Source of the DNA: Candidatus Rhodoblastus alkanivorans
GTDB taxonomy: Bacteria > Pseudomonadota > Alphaproteobacteria > Rhizobiales > Beijerinckiaceae
Direction of reading: 5' to 3'
DNA: 64,000 nucleotides
Assembly: GCF_022760755.1 (NCBI RefSeq)
Contig: NZ_JAIVFP010000001.1
Span: forward strand, 2,708,001 to 2,772,000
Position numbers and translations under genes: made by a program
Notes under the pieces: generated by a model
Told to the model about the DNA's origin: nothing
The model's database searches: none
Seen by the model: only the letters and a program-made list of their open reading frames with translations
Shown here: positions 48,133 to 56,617 of the stretch, piece by piece
How positions within the stretch are numbered: position 1 is the first letter of the stretch
Layout: each line of letters opens with the position of its first letter

Positions 48133-48864
48133 TCAAATGCGCGTCACGACGATGTAGCCGAAACTCAACAGTGGAAACGCCCGTTCCGCGGCCCGGATCG
48201 CGGCTTCCCCTCCAGTTACCAACTGCCCCCGCAGTCCCCTATTCCGGCTTTTCATTTCAACGAAATCGGAATGATAGGGCGTGATCGTCCAGTCGTCGTA
48301 ACCGGCGCGCCGCATCAGGGTCGAGAGAGTCTTGAAGGAAAAAATGCAAAGATGGTCCTGGTGCGTCGACTCGCGTCCGAAGAGGCCGATCAAGGCATTG
48401 TGAAGCGCGGTCGCGTTCGGGGTTGAAAAGACAAACTCCGCGCCTCTCAGAATATCGAGCGAGCGGAACAGCCGCAGGAAAGCGAGCGGATTATCGATAT
48501 GTTCGATCAATTCGCCCGCGACGACCGTGTCTGGCGTGAATTTCTCGCGCTCGAGAAAAGCGGCGAGATCAAAAATATCGCCGCGTCGGATGCAGGCGTT
48601 GTCGGCGGTCTTGAGGCCATCGTCGGGAAGCATGGACGAGGAATCGAGGCCGACGACGCGTTTCGCGCATTTGGCGATCTCTTCGTGGAGCCAATTCCCG
48701 CTGTTCCGCTTCTGCGCGAACGCCGTTTCATCCATCGCGCCCAGATCGAGAACCTGCTTGCCCGAGCAACGCCGGCTGATCCAGCGGATACGATCCGCCG
48801 GCTTCGAAACGATGATCTTTTCAAGAGGTGTGTAATGCAACGGCTGAGGCATGGATTCCATCGC
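48133..48864 (-). CDS. SAM-dependent methyltransferase
   Basis: 243 residues. Motif I reads KQVLDLGAMDETAF, an acidic motif II VVGLDSSSMLPDDG, then TVVAGELIEHIDNPLAFLRLF, VFSTPNATALHNALIGLFG and FSFKTLSTLMRRAGYDDWTI. This is the UbiE/Methyltransf_23 type common in polysaccharide clusters. The first ATG (48864) and a second at 48855 are both possible. It is convergent with GtrA. Confidence 0.85.
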   Translation of the reverse strand, partial: AMESMPQPLHYTPLEKIIVSKPADRIRWISRRCSGKQVLDLGAMDETAFAQKRNSGNWLHEEIAKCAKRVVGLDSSSMLPDDGLKTADNACIRRGDIFDLAAFLEREKFTPDTVVAGELIEHIDNPLAFLRLFRSLDILRGAEFVFSTPNATALHNALIGLFGRESTHQDHLCIFSFKTLSTLMRRAGYDDWTITPYHSDFVEMKSRNRGLRGQLVTGGEAAIRAAERAFPLLSFGYIVVTRI

Positions 48865-48900
48865 TCCCGGCGCGAGCGTCCGTCGCGCCAATTTGCGCGA

Positions 48901-50703
48901 TCATCGCCCGGCTTGACCTGAATAACGGTTAACGCCCGCGGCAAAATGAAGGGCGCCAAGGCGCTCCACCTTGCAGCCGGCGGCTTCAATGCGCGGCGAG
49001 AGCGTCGCGATGCGTTTTTGCGTCCCCTCATCGGGGGCCGATTGGAAATAAACGTCGATCGACCGATACAGGCTGTCCTCCGGCAGCGCCGCCGTCGCGC
49101 CGTCGCGGCACAAGGCCGCGATCAGGTCGTCATCCAGGAAATCCGCAAGGATTCGCAACGGGCGGCTGGAGAGGTCGGGGCGGTTGTGGACAAGATCGGC
49201 CGCGAAGGGTTCGTCTTTCGAACCGATGACGACGAAATCGGCCTTACTCGCCGCAATCCGGGCGTTCGCCTGCGCGGTGGCCGCATAAAGACCATATGAG
49301 AACCAGAGCTGAAGCGGCAAGACAGTCAAAAGAGAGATGAATGTCGTGCGCAGGGTCAGCGGGCGCAGCCAGAGCCGGTCGGCGAGGCTTCGCCAGCCTT
49401 GCGCCGCCAGCAGGATCGCTGGCCCCAGAACGGGATGGAGATAGCGGTAGCCGAATCCATGCCCCTGGTACGGCAAAATCACCAAGGCGACCAGAACAGG
49501 AAGGACGGCGCTGGCCGCCAGGGGCAGCGTATAACGCGCCCTGCGCGAAAAAATCAGCGCGGCCGCCGCCAAAGGCAGGAGCAGAACCGGCTGCCATGCG
49601 GCGAAGCGCAGGAGATTGGCGGCCATCATCGTCCAGCGCTCCGAACCGTCGAGCGACAATATTTCGATCAGGCGCGTGCCGAAATCGGTCCCCATCGGCG
49701 CCGTGACCGACGCCGGCCCCGTCACCAATCCGTGCATGTACAGGGGCCAGGCCAGCCAGAAGGCGCAGATCGCCGCATAGCCCGCCGCAAAGAGGGCGGC
49801 GCGAGGCCAGGCGCGGTCGCGCAGCAGCCCGAACAGAAACGGCGCTGCAAAAAGCGGATGAAACAAAGGCTGATGCAGGCCGGTGGAGACGAAGGCCAGG
49901 ACGAGCGCGCCGGCGTCGGCCGCGCGCCGGTTGAGCAGGAACAGCCACAACCACAATAGGTTCAAAGTCAGATGCGCCGGCATGGCATAGGCGGTCATGC
50001 CGGCGAAGAGAATCTGGCCGGAGGTGCAATAGAGCAGCGCGGCGACGATGGCCGGCTCCGGCTCCTTCGGCCACAGCAAGCGGGCGCATTTCCAGATCGC
50101 GAACGCGCCGAGGGCGGTGAGCACCGGCCCGGCGAGCGCCGGGTCGCCAGCGAAGCCGGCCAGCGTCCGAAGCAGGGCGTTCATCGGCAAATAAGCCGAG
50201 ACCCAGGCCGTTGGCTTCGCAACCGGAAGCATGAACATGGTGTTGAGGGCGCCGGCATGTGCCTGCCAGAACGGCGGGAGCGGCTGGGCCAGCAGGCCCT
50301 TGGCGAAGATCGCGGCGTCGAAATCCGCCATCTGCTCGTCGCGGCTCAAATCATAGCCGCTCAGGATGAAATAATGGCCGAAATAGCAGAAAGCCGCCAC
50401 GCCCGCGACCATGGCGACGAGCGCCGCGCCGCTGAGCCGCAAGGGCGCGGTCCGCGCGCCGAGCCGGAAACCCGCCGCAAGCAGCGACACGATGCCGGCC
50501 AGCAGCAGCCAGCGGTCCTGCTTGAAGAGAAAGATCATCGCCAGATTGTCGACCGGAACCAGCACGGATAGCGCGAAGGCCGTAAAACACAGGCCGCCGA
50601 AAATGAGCGTCGCGCCCTCGGGCGTCTCCCAGAGCGAAGAGAGGCGGCCCGCGGGGGGCGCGGCGGCGGAAAAGCTGTGGGATTGGCGAGCTTGTTCGGA
50701 CAT
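48901..50703 (-). CDS. Large membrane protein, probable glycosyltransferase of the GT39/PMT type
   Basis: 600 residues with about ten hydrophobic spans, then a 140-residue soluble tail. Sequence such as DEQMADFDAAIFAKGLLAQP and RALLFAAGYAAICAFWLAWP in a multi-span membrane protein fits lipid-linked-sugar glycosyltransferases, with an acidic pair in the first loop (SRDEQMADFDA). I cannot assign it firmly. The start MSEQARQSH at 50703 lies in the correct frame without similarity further upstream. Its position beside PAP2 and other glycan genes supports a role in surface glycan or lipid-A-type modification. Confidence 0.72.
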   Translation of the reverse strand: MSEQARQSHSFSAAAPPAGRLSSLWETPEGATLIFGGLCFTAFALSVLVPVDNLAMIFLFKQDRWLLLAGIVSLLAAGFRLGARTAPLRLSGAALVAMVAGVAAFCYFGHYFILSGYDLSRDEQMADFDAAIFAKGLLAQPLPPFWQAHAGALNTMFMLPVAKPTAWVSAYLPMNALLRTLAGFAGDPALAGPVLTALGAFAIWKCARLLWPKEPEPAIVAALLYCTSGQILFAGMTAYAMPAHLTLNLLWLWLFLLNRRAADAGALVLAFVSTGLHQPLFHPLFAAPFLFGLLRDRAWPRAALFAAGYAAICAFWLAWPLYMHGLVTGPASVTAPMGTDFGTRLIEILSLDGSERWTMMAANLLRFAAWQPVLLLPLAAAALIFSRRARYTLPLAASAVLPVLVALVILPYQGHGFGYRYLHPVLGPAILLAAQGWRSLADRLWLRPLTLRTTFISLLTVLPLQLWFSYGLYAATAQANARIAASKADFVVIGSKDEPFAADLVHNRPDLSSRPLRILADFLDDDLIAALCRDGATAALPEDSLYRSIDVYFQSAPDEGTQKRIATLSPRIEAAGCKVERLGALHFAAGVNRYSGQAGR

Positions 50704-50809
50704 GCCGCAAGTTAGGCAGAACGACGTTAAGACTTGCTGAGAGCGCGGCCAAGGCTTGACGATTTTCGCTTCTTCAGGCTCAGGTCCAGGCGGATCAACA
50801 GAGGTTCGC

Positions 50810-51442
50810 ATGCGCCCCCGGAATGCCCCCGCTATCGTCCTCATCGCCGGAATCGTCGTCGCGACGGCGGCAGCCTGTTTCTTCCTTGATCGCTCTTTCG
50901 CTCTCTTTTCCTACGCGCATTTCCACCATGCGCGCGCGCCCTTCGTCGCGCTGACCGACCTTGTCGATCTGCTGGAGGTCGGCGCGGTGTTCGGCCTGAT
51001 CTGGGCGGGCTTCATCGTCGCCGGCGGCCGGCGCATGGGGCCGAACGGGCTCATTGCGCTACGGGCGACGCTCGCGCTGTTCCTGGCGATCGGCGTCAAA
51101 CAACTCGCCAAATACGCCTTCGGGCGGACCTGGCCGGAGACCTGGACCTGCGGCAATCCCTCCTTCATCCGCGACGGCGCCTTCGGTTTCACGCCCTTTC
51201 ACGGCGGCGCCGGCTGGAGTTCCTTTCCTTCCGGCCATGAAGCCGTCGTCTGCGCGGTCGCCGGCTGCCTGTGGACGCTGACGCCGCAGCTGCGGCCGCT
51301 CTGCGTCGTCGCGGTTCTCGCTGTCGGCGTCGGCCTCCTCGGCGCCGATTATCATTGGGTCAGCGACGTGCTCGCCGGAGGCCTGATCGGCTGGCTGATC
51401 GGTCTGTTCGCGGCGCGGCTGACATTCGAGCAAAGGGCCTGA
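50810..51442 (+). CDS. PAP2-family membrane phosphatase
   Basis: 210 residues with six hydrophobic spans. The PAP2 motifs are visible: KQLAKYAFGRTWPE, SSFPSGHEAVVCAV with the PSGH box, and ADYHWVSDVLAGGLIG with the H-D pair. Such enzymes dephosphorylate polyprenyl pyrophosphates or lipid phosphates. It could recycle the lipid carrier used by the neighbouring glycan genes. The ATG at 50810 follows AGAGG. Confidence 0.9.
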   Translation: MRPRNAPAIVLIAGIVVATAAACFFLDRSFALFSYAHFHHARAPFVALTDLVDLLEVGAVFGLIWAGFIVAGGRRMGPNGLIALRATLALFLAIGVKQLAKYAFGRTWPETWTCGNPSFIRDGAFGFTPFHGGAGWSSFPSGHEAVVCAVAGCLWTLTPQLRPLCVVAVLAVGVGLLGADYHWVSDVLAGGLIGWLIGLFAARLTFEQRA

Positions 51443-51443
51443 C

Positions 51444-51518
51444 GGCGCGCTTGACGGTCGAACTGCGCGCCCGATGGCGCGCTTGACGGTCGAACTGCGC
51501 GCCCGATGGCGCGCTTGG
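51444..51518 (+). repeat. 32-base tandem repeat, 2.3 copies
   Basis: Two perfect 32-base units (51444-51475 and 51476-51507) followed by 11 bases of a third, starting directly after the PAP2 stop. Each unit contains GGCGCGC and GCGCGCC arms that could pair as a hairpin. The repeat sits in the intergenic space and seems the result of recent local duplication. Confidence 0.85.
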
Positions 51519-51611
51519 CAGCACTCACAGCAAACCGCTGCTAACAATTTGATTCTATTGACATAAAATTGATTTGGTCGCGTAATTCTCCTTCAAGCAA
51601 GGAGTCGCCCA

Positions 51612-51881
51612 ATGGCATCACCGGACTTTAAACGTCAACTTGAAGGCTATGGGATGACGACGGCCAATATTCTTTACCGAATGCCGGACCATCCGTCGAT
51701 CATCCAATCCTTCATCTGGCAGCAATATGACCTGCAGCCGGAATTCCCCGAGCTGCGCAAATTCCTGCAATTCTGGAAGGAAAAGATCGAGGGCCCCATC
51801 CACCGCGTCATCGTTGGGCATTGCGGCCTGATCAAGCCGGCGGAATTGAAGCTGGTGACGGCGGAATTCCAGCTGCACTGA
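51612..51881 (+). CDS. usg: Usg family protein
   Basis: 89-residue small protein conserved in alphaproteobacteria. It starts MASPDFKRQLEGYGMTTANI and contains MPDHPSIIQSFIWQQYDLQPEFPELRKFL (in part), VGHCGLIKPAELKL. The Usg name comes from a gene next to hisA/trpF-like loci; the molecular role is not known. A GGAG ribosome site is upstream of the ATG. It stands alone, upstream of a methyltransferase. Confidence 0.9.
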   Translation: MASPDFKRQLEGYGMTTANILYRMPDHPSIIQSFIWQQYDLQPEFPELRKFLQFWKEKIEGPIHRVIVGHCGLIKPAELKLVTAEFQLH

Positions 51882-51944
51882 ACGCCGCCCCGCCCGGTTG
51901 AACCCGGCGCGATCCGCGCCCATATCGAGCGTAGGGGGTCAGCC

Positions 51945-52565
51945 ATGAACGAGGACCGAAAGAGCCATTGGCAGGGCGTCTATACGGCCAAGGCCGAGAC
52001 GGAGGTAAGCTGGTTCCAGGCCACGCCGTCGCCGTCGCTTGAGTTGCTGCGCCTTGCGGGCGCGGATCGTCAATCCGCCATCATCGACATTGGCGGCGGC
52101 GCCTCGCTGCTGGTCGATCATCTGCTCGCCGAAGGTTTTAGCGATCTGACAGTGCTCGATCTATCTGAAGCTGCGCTGGCAAAAGCCAGGGCGCGGCTGG
52201 GCGAGGCCGCCGGGCGCGTACATTGGATCGTGGGCGACGCCGCTGAATGGGCCCCTCCCAAAGCCTATGACTTCTGGCACGACCGCGCCGCCTTCCATTT
52301 CCTGACCGAACCAGCCGAGCGCGAGGCCTATATGGAGCGCCTGCGCCGCGCCCTACGCGTGGGCGGCGCCGCGATCATCGGCACATTCGCGCCCGACGGG
52401 CCGCAAAAATGCAGTGGCCTGTCAGTGGTCCGTCATGACTCGAAATCGCTCGCCGAAGCGCTCGGGCCTGGCTTCGAATTGCTCGACGAGCGCCGTCACG
52501 AACATCATACGCCCTGGGGCTCGATACAGAAATTCCAGTTCAGCGCTTTTCGACGCACAGGCTGA
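51945..52565 (+). CDS. Class I SAM-dependent methyltransferase
   Basis: 206 residues. The start has HWQGVYTAKAETEVSWFQA, the SAM motif is AIIDIGGGASLLVDHLL, acidic motif VLDLSEAALAKARA, and post-motif YDFWHDRAAFHFLTEP. This is the pattern of a small thiol- or tellurite-type methyltransferase. The substrate is unknown. A GGGGG ribosome site precedes the ATG. Confidence 0.9.
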   Translation: MNEDRKSHWQGVYTAKAETEVSWFQATPSPSLELLRLAGADRQSAIIDIGGGASLLVDHLLAEGFSDLTVLDLSEAALAKARARLGEAAGRVHWIVGDAAEWAPPKAYDFWHDRAAFHFLTEPAEREAYMERLRRALRVGGAAIIGTFAPDGPQKCSGLSVVRHDSKSLAEALGPGFELLDERRHEHHTPWGSIQKFQFSAFRRTG

Positions 52566-52702
52566 ACAGAAACGAAGTGGCGGAACCTGCCCCGACCCTT
52601 AAATTGCCACTCCAATGTGAAAATCGGGAAATCAGATTGACGCGGGACGTCGCTCTCCCCCGCCGTCCCGCCGGCGAAATCCGCAAAATCGTGAGGATTC
52701 CC

Positions 52703-55181
52703 ATGAGCGCCACGGACGCAAAAAGCCCGGCCGTATCTGGCCAGCGCGTCACGCCGCTCGACGAGGCCGCCGCCAAGGGCCTGACCGAGGCCGAGGCCGC
52801 CCGCCGCCTCGCGCAATATGGCCCCAACGCCCTGATCGAGCATCGCGTCAGCGCTCTCGCCCGTCTGGCGCATTTCTTCTGGGGCCCCATCCCGTGGATG
52901 ATCGAAGTCGCCGCCGTCCTCTCGGCGGTGGTGCGCCATTGGCCCGATTTCGTGGTCATCATGGTCATGCTGGTGCTCAATGCGGCGGTGGGCTTCTGGC
53001 AGGAATTCAAGGCCGACAACGCCATCGAACTGTTGAAGCGCCGCCTCGCCCTCCAGGCGCGCGTGCTGCGCGACGGCCAATGGCAGGACGTCGCCGCGAG
53101 CGAACTCGTCCCCGGCGACGTCATCTCGATCAAACTCGGCGGCATCGTGCCGGCGGACGTCACTTTGCTCGACGGCGATTATCTGGGCGTCGATCAATCG
53201 GCTTTGACCGGCGAATCCCTGCCGGTCGACAAGAAGCCGGGCGACGAGGCCTATTCCTGCTCCATCGCCAAACAGGGCGAGATGACCGCCGTGGTCACCG
53301 CCACCGGCATGAACACCTTTTTTGGCAAGACCGCCCATCTGGTCCAACAGGCCAAGAGCGCCTCCCATTTCCAGCGCGCCGTGCTGAAAATCGGCAATTT
53401 CCTGATCCTCATCACCATCGGCTTGGTCGTGGTCATCGGGCTCGCCGCTTTGTTCCGCCACGATCCGCTGATCGAAACGGTCCAGTTCGCCCTCATCCTC
53501 ACCGTCGCCTCGATTCCCGTCGCCCTGCCCGCGGTGCTCTCCGTCACCATGGCGGTGGGCGCCAAAAGCTCGCTCGCATGAAGGCGATCGTCTCCCGGCT
53601 GGTGTCGATCGAGGAAATGGCCGGCATGGACATGCTGTGCACCGACAAGACCGGCACGCTGACCAAGAACGAACTGACCTTGGGCGCGCCGAGCCCCGCG
53701 GCGAACGTCGCGCCCGAAGCCCTCCTTCTCGCCGCCGCCCTCGCCTCGCGCCGCGACGCGCCCGACGCCATCGACGCCGCGATCCTCGCCGGCGTCACGG
53801 ACGAGAACGCCTTCGCGCCCTACAAGCTGCTGTCTTTCAAGCCTTTCGACCCGGTCGCCAAGCGCGCCGAGGCGGAAATCGAAACCGCCGACAGCAAGTT
53901 CCGCGTGGCCAAGGGCGCGCCGCAGGTTATCATCGATCTCTGCAATCCCACGGATGAAGAACGCCGCGCCATCGCCACCCAGGTCGACGCCGACGCCGCC
54001 AAGGGCTTCCGCACCCTTGGCGTGGCGCGGACCGACGCCGACGGGAACTGGCGCTTCCTCGGATTGCTCGCCCTGTTCGACCCGCCGCGCGACGACAGCA
54101 AGTCGACCATCGCCGCCACAAAGGCGATGGGGGTGGAAATCAAGATGGTGACCGGCGACCACGAGGCGATCGCCCGCCAGATCGCGGGCCAACTCGCGCT
54201 CGGGACCAATATCGTGGTCGCGGAAAATGTCATCGGAAAAGACGCGCCCGCCGATCGGCTGCCGGCCATCGTCGCCGCCGACGGCTTCGCCCGCGTCTTT
54301 CCCGAGCACAAGTTCGCCATCGTCAAGGCCCTGCAGGACGCCGGCCATATCGTCGGCACGACCGGCGACGGCGTAAACCACGCCCGGCGCTCAAACACGC
54401 CGATGTCGGCATTGCGGTCAGCGGCGCGACCGACGCCGCGCGCGCCGCCGCCGACGTCGTATTGACCGCCCCCGGCCTCTCGGTCATCACCCGCGCCATC
54501 GAGGAGGCGCGCCAGATTTTCGAGCGCATGACCGGCTACGCCATCTATCGCATCGCCGAGACGTCGCGCATCCTGCTGTTCATGACGGTCAGCATTCTGG
54601 TCTTCAATTTCTATCCCGTCACCGCGATCATGGTCGTGCTGCTCGCCCTGCTCAACGACCTGCCGATCATGATGATCGCTTATGACAACGCGCCGATCGC
54701 GGAAAAACCGGTGCGCTGGAACATGACGCGGGTGCTCACCGTCGCCTCCGTCCTCGGCATTTATGGCGTGTTTGGAAGTTTCGGCCTCTATCTGATCCTG
54801 CGCAATTATCTCGGCTTGCCGCAGCCGGAAATCCAGCCTCTGATCTTCCTGAAACCTCTGGTCGCCGGCCATATGACGATCTATCTGACCCGAAACCGGG
54901 GGCCGGTCTGGGCGGGCCCGTGGCCGAGTTGGAAGCTCGTCGTTCTCTGCGAGACGACCCAAATCCTCGGCGCGCTCGCCGTGGTCTACGGCTGGTTCAT
55001 GGCCCCGACGGGCTGGAAGCCGGCGCTGATGGTCTGGGCCTATGCTTTGATCTTGTTCGGCATCGGAAGTCTGGTCAAAATCGGAACCTACCGCCTGCTC
55101 GAAAACCGGGCCAAGCATCAGGCCCGCCATCTCGAAAGGATCGAGGGCCGGCTCGTCAATCACACGCGCCCGCGGAGCTGA
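52703..55181 (+). pseudogene. Plasma-membrane-type H+-ATPase (P3A P-type), broken by two frameshifts
   Basis: Full-length family layout is recognisable over three frames. The first piece holds the N-terminal spans, QSALTGESLPVDKK and AALFRHDPLIETVQFALILTV; it ends at 53581. The second begins with KLARMKAIVSRLVSIEEMAG and the phosphorylation motif LCTDKTGTLTKNEL, and ends near TGDGVN. The third covers the last ATP-hinge part and C-terminal spans to 55181. Deletion 1: an A-run (53564-53567) is one base short. Deletion 2: a C-run (54383-54385) is one short. Next to it the hinge Asp of TGDGVND is changed to His (CAC at 54379-54381). The original should be about 825 residues. It is an inactive pseudogene or an error-containing assembly. 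Confidence 0.9.
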
Positions 55182-55235
55182 CGCGGCGCCGTCGCGACGC
55201 AGATCGGGCGGATCGGGATTCTGGCCGCCTGCCGA

Positions 55236-56414
55236 TCAGCGCTCGAAACACCTGATGCCGTTCGCCTTCATGAAAGCGATATCGGCGCCCGTCGCATAGT
55301 CGCGATCCCACGCGTCGAGACGCGGCTGCATGATCTTGAAAAACAGCGGCGGAACGAGAGTGATGGTGACGAGCTTCAAATATCCAATAGGCAGTTCCGG
55401 GGCGTCGGCATTCACATGCAATTCGACCGAGGGACGCGCTGGATGTTCATGGTGATCGGCGTGCCGTCCGAGGTTGTTCAAGATCGCATTGGTCCCGGGA
55501 CGATAGACGTCCCAGGACAAGCGCGGCGTGACCGGCTCGTCTTCAACCCTCAACAATCCATAATGCTGGACGTAATCGATCGACTCGACCATGACCCGGC
55601 CGACCACGCCGCTCGCGACAAAAGCGAGCAGGCCCAGCGGCCCGCCGATGAACAGGAAAAAACCCGCGATCGCGATCAGAATAATCCAGCCCGAGACGAA
55701 CCGGTTCTGCAAGGACCATTGGGGCAGGCCGCGCCGCGCCATCCGCTCCTTCTCATATCGAGCCGCGAAGGCGTAATTCCCGGGAACCGACCGCGCAATA
55801 TAGCCATAGACGCTCATTCCGCGCCGCGCCGTGCCCACGTCGCAGGGGAGACCGACATAGCGATGATGACGCGCGACATGGTGCGTCATGAACCATGGAT
55901 TGAGAACCAATGCGCCGATCCAGTTCGACAGCGCCATTTTGATCCGCGAATCGGCGCAATGCATGAGTTCATGCGCGCTGCTGATCGCAACCGAATAATT
56001 GAAGCCCTGGGCGAACAGGGCCAGAATCAGGTCCAGGCTTGACGTCGATTTTCTCGACGCCTCCAAATCGATCCCCACATGATGAAGCAGGGCCGCCAAA
56101 CCCAAAGGATCGCCGCTTCCGAAATGATAGGCGAAAAAGGTCGCGTTCAAAACCAGAAGCACGACGGTCAGATAGAGGTTCCGCGCATGCATCGCGACAG
56201 GAGGAGCCTCGTCCAAGGTCCTGTCCGCCCCGCCGAAATCGTCGACGACATTGATCAGCACATTTGTCGCCACGAAGGGCGCCCAGACCCACACGCCGCC
56301 CGCAATCAGCCCGATCAGGCTCGCCAGAAAAAGCGCGTTCTGGGTCATGAAGCGCAAATGTGAAACTTTAAACGTCAGCAAACGTTCTCGAAGCGGCTCG
56401 ACTTGGAACTGCAT
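55236..56414 (-). CDS. AlkB-family membrane-bound monooxygenase (alkane hydroxylase-like)
   Basis: 392-residue integral membrane di-iron protein. Histidine boxes: HELMH near residue 153, THHVARHH, DYVQHYG and NNLGRHADHHEHP. Several hydrophobic spans precede and separate them. The layout is that of AlkB, but the second box (THHVARHH) differs from the usual EHNRGHH, so it belongs to a diverged group. It is intact, unlike the alkB copy at 21275-22473. Substrate could be an alkane, fatty acid or related lipid. The ATG follows AGGGA. Confidence 0.85.
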   Translation of the reverse strand: MQFQVEPLRERLLTFKVSHLRFMTQNALFLASLIGLIAGGVWVWAPFVATNVLINVVDDFGGADRTLDEAPPVAMHARNLYLTVVLLVLNATFFAYHFGSGDPLGLAALLHHVGIDLEASRKSTSSLDLILALFAQGFNYSVAISSAHELMHCADSRIKMALSNWIGALVLNPWFMTHHVARHHRYVGLPCDVGTARRGMSVYGYIARSVPGNYAFAARYEKERMARRGLPQWSLQNRFVSGWIILIAIAGFFLFIGGPLGLLAFVASGVVGRVMVESIDYVQHYGLLRVEDEPVTPRLSWDVYRPGTNAILNNLGRHADHHEHPARPSVELHVNADAPELPIGYLKLVTITLVPPLFFKIMQPRLDAWDRDYATGADIAFMKANGIRCFER

Positions 56415-56617
56415 AACGATTCCCTGTATTCAGCCCCAAAATTCTGGTTCAATCCCCAGGAATTGAAAACCCCATTTTCAAACTGTCTTAATTTTTTTTG
56501 CCGCCCTGTTTCGTTTTTGTCATGAAATTGACGGAAACTGGCTCAGGACGCATTTTCGGACGGATCGGCAACCGTCACGGATGGCGCGAAAACGGATCGA
56601 ACGTTCGGGACCGCCTG
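56415..56617. other. Promoter region before the DUF47-domain operon
   Basis: About 200 bases, no gene supported. It lies between the divergent AlkB-like gene and the DUF47-domain gene. A/T-rich sequence at about 56465-56515 (CTTAATTTTTTTTGCC) may contain promoter elements for both. In-frame upstream starts exist at 56498 and 56522 but lack a good ribosome site. Confidence 0.4.
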
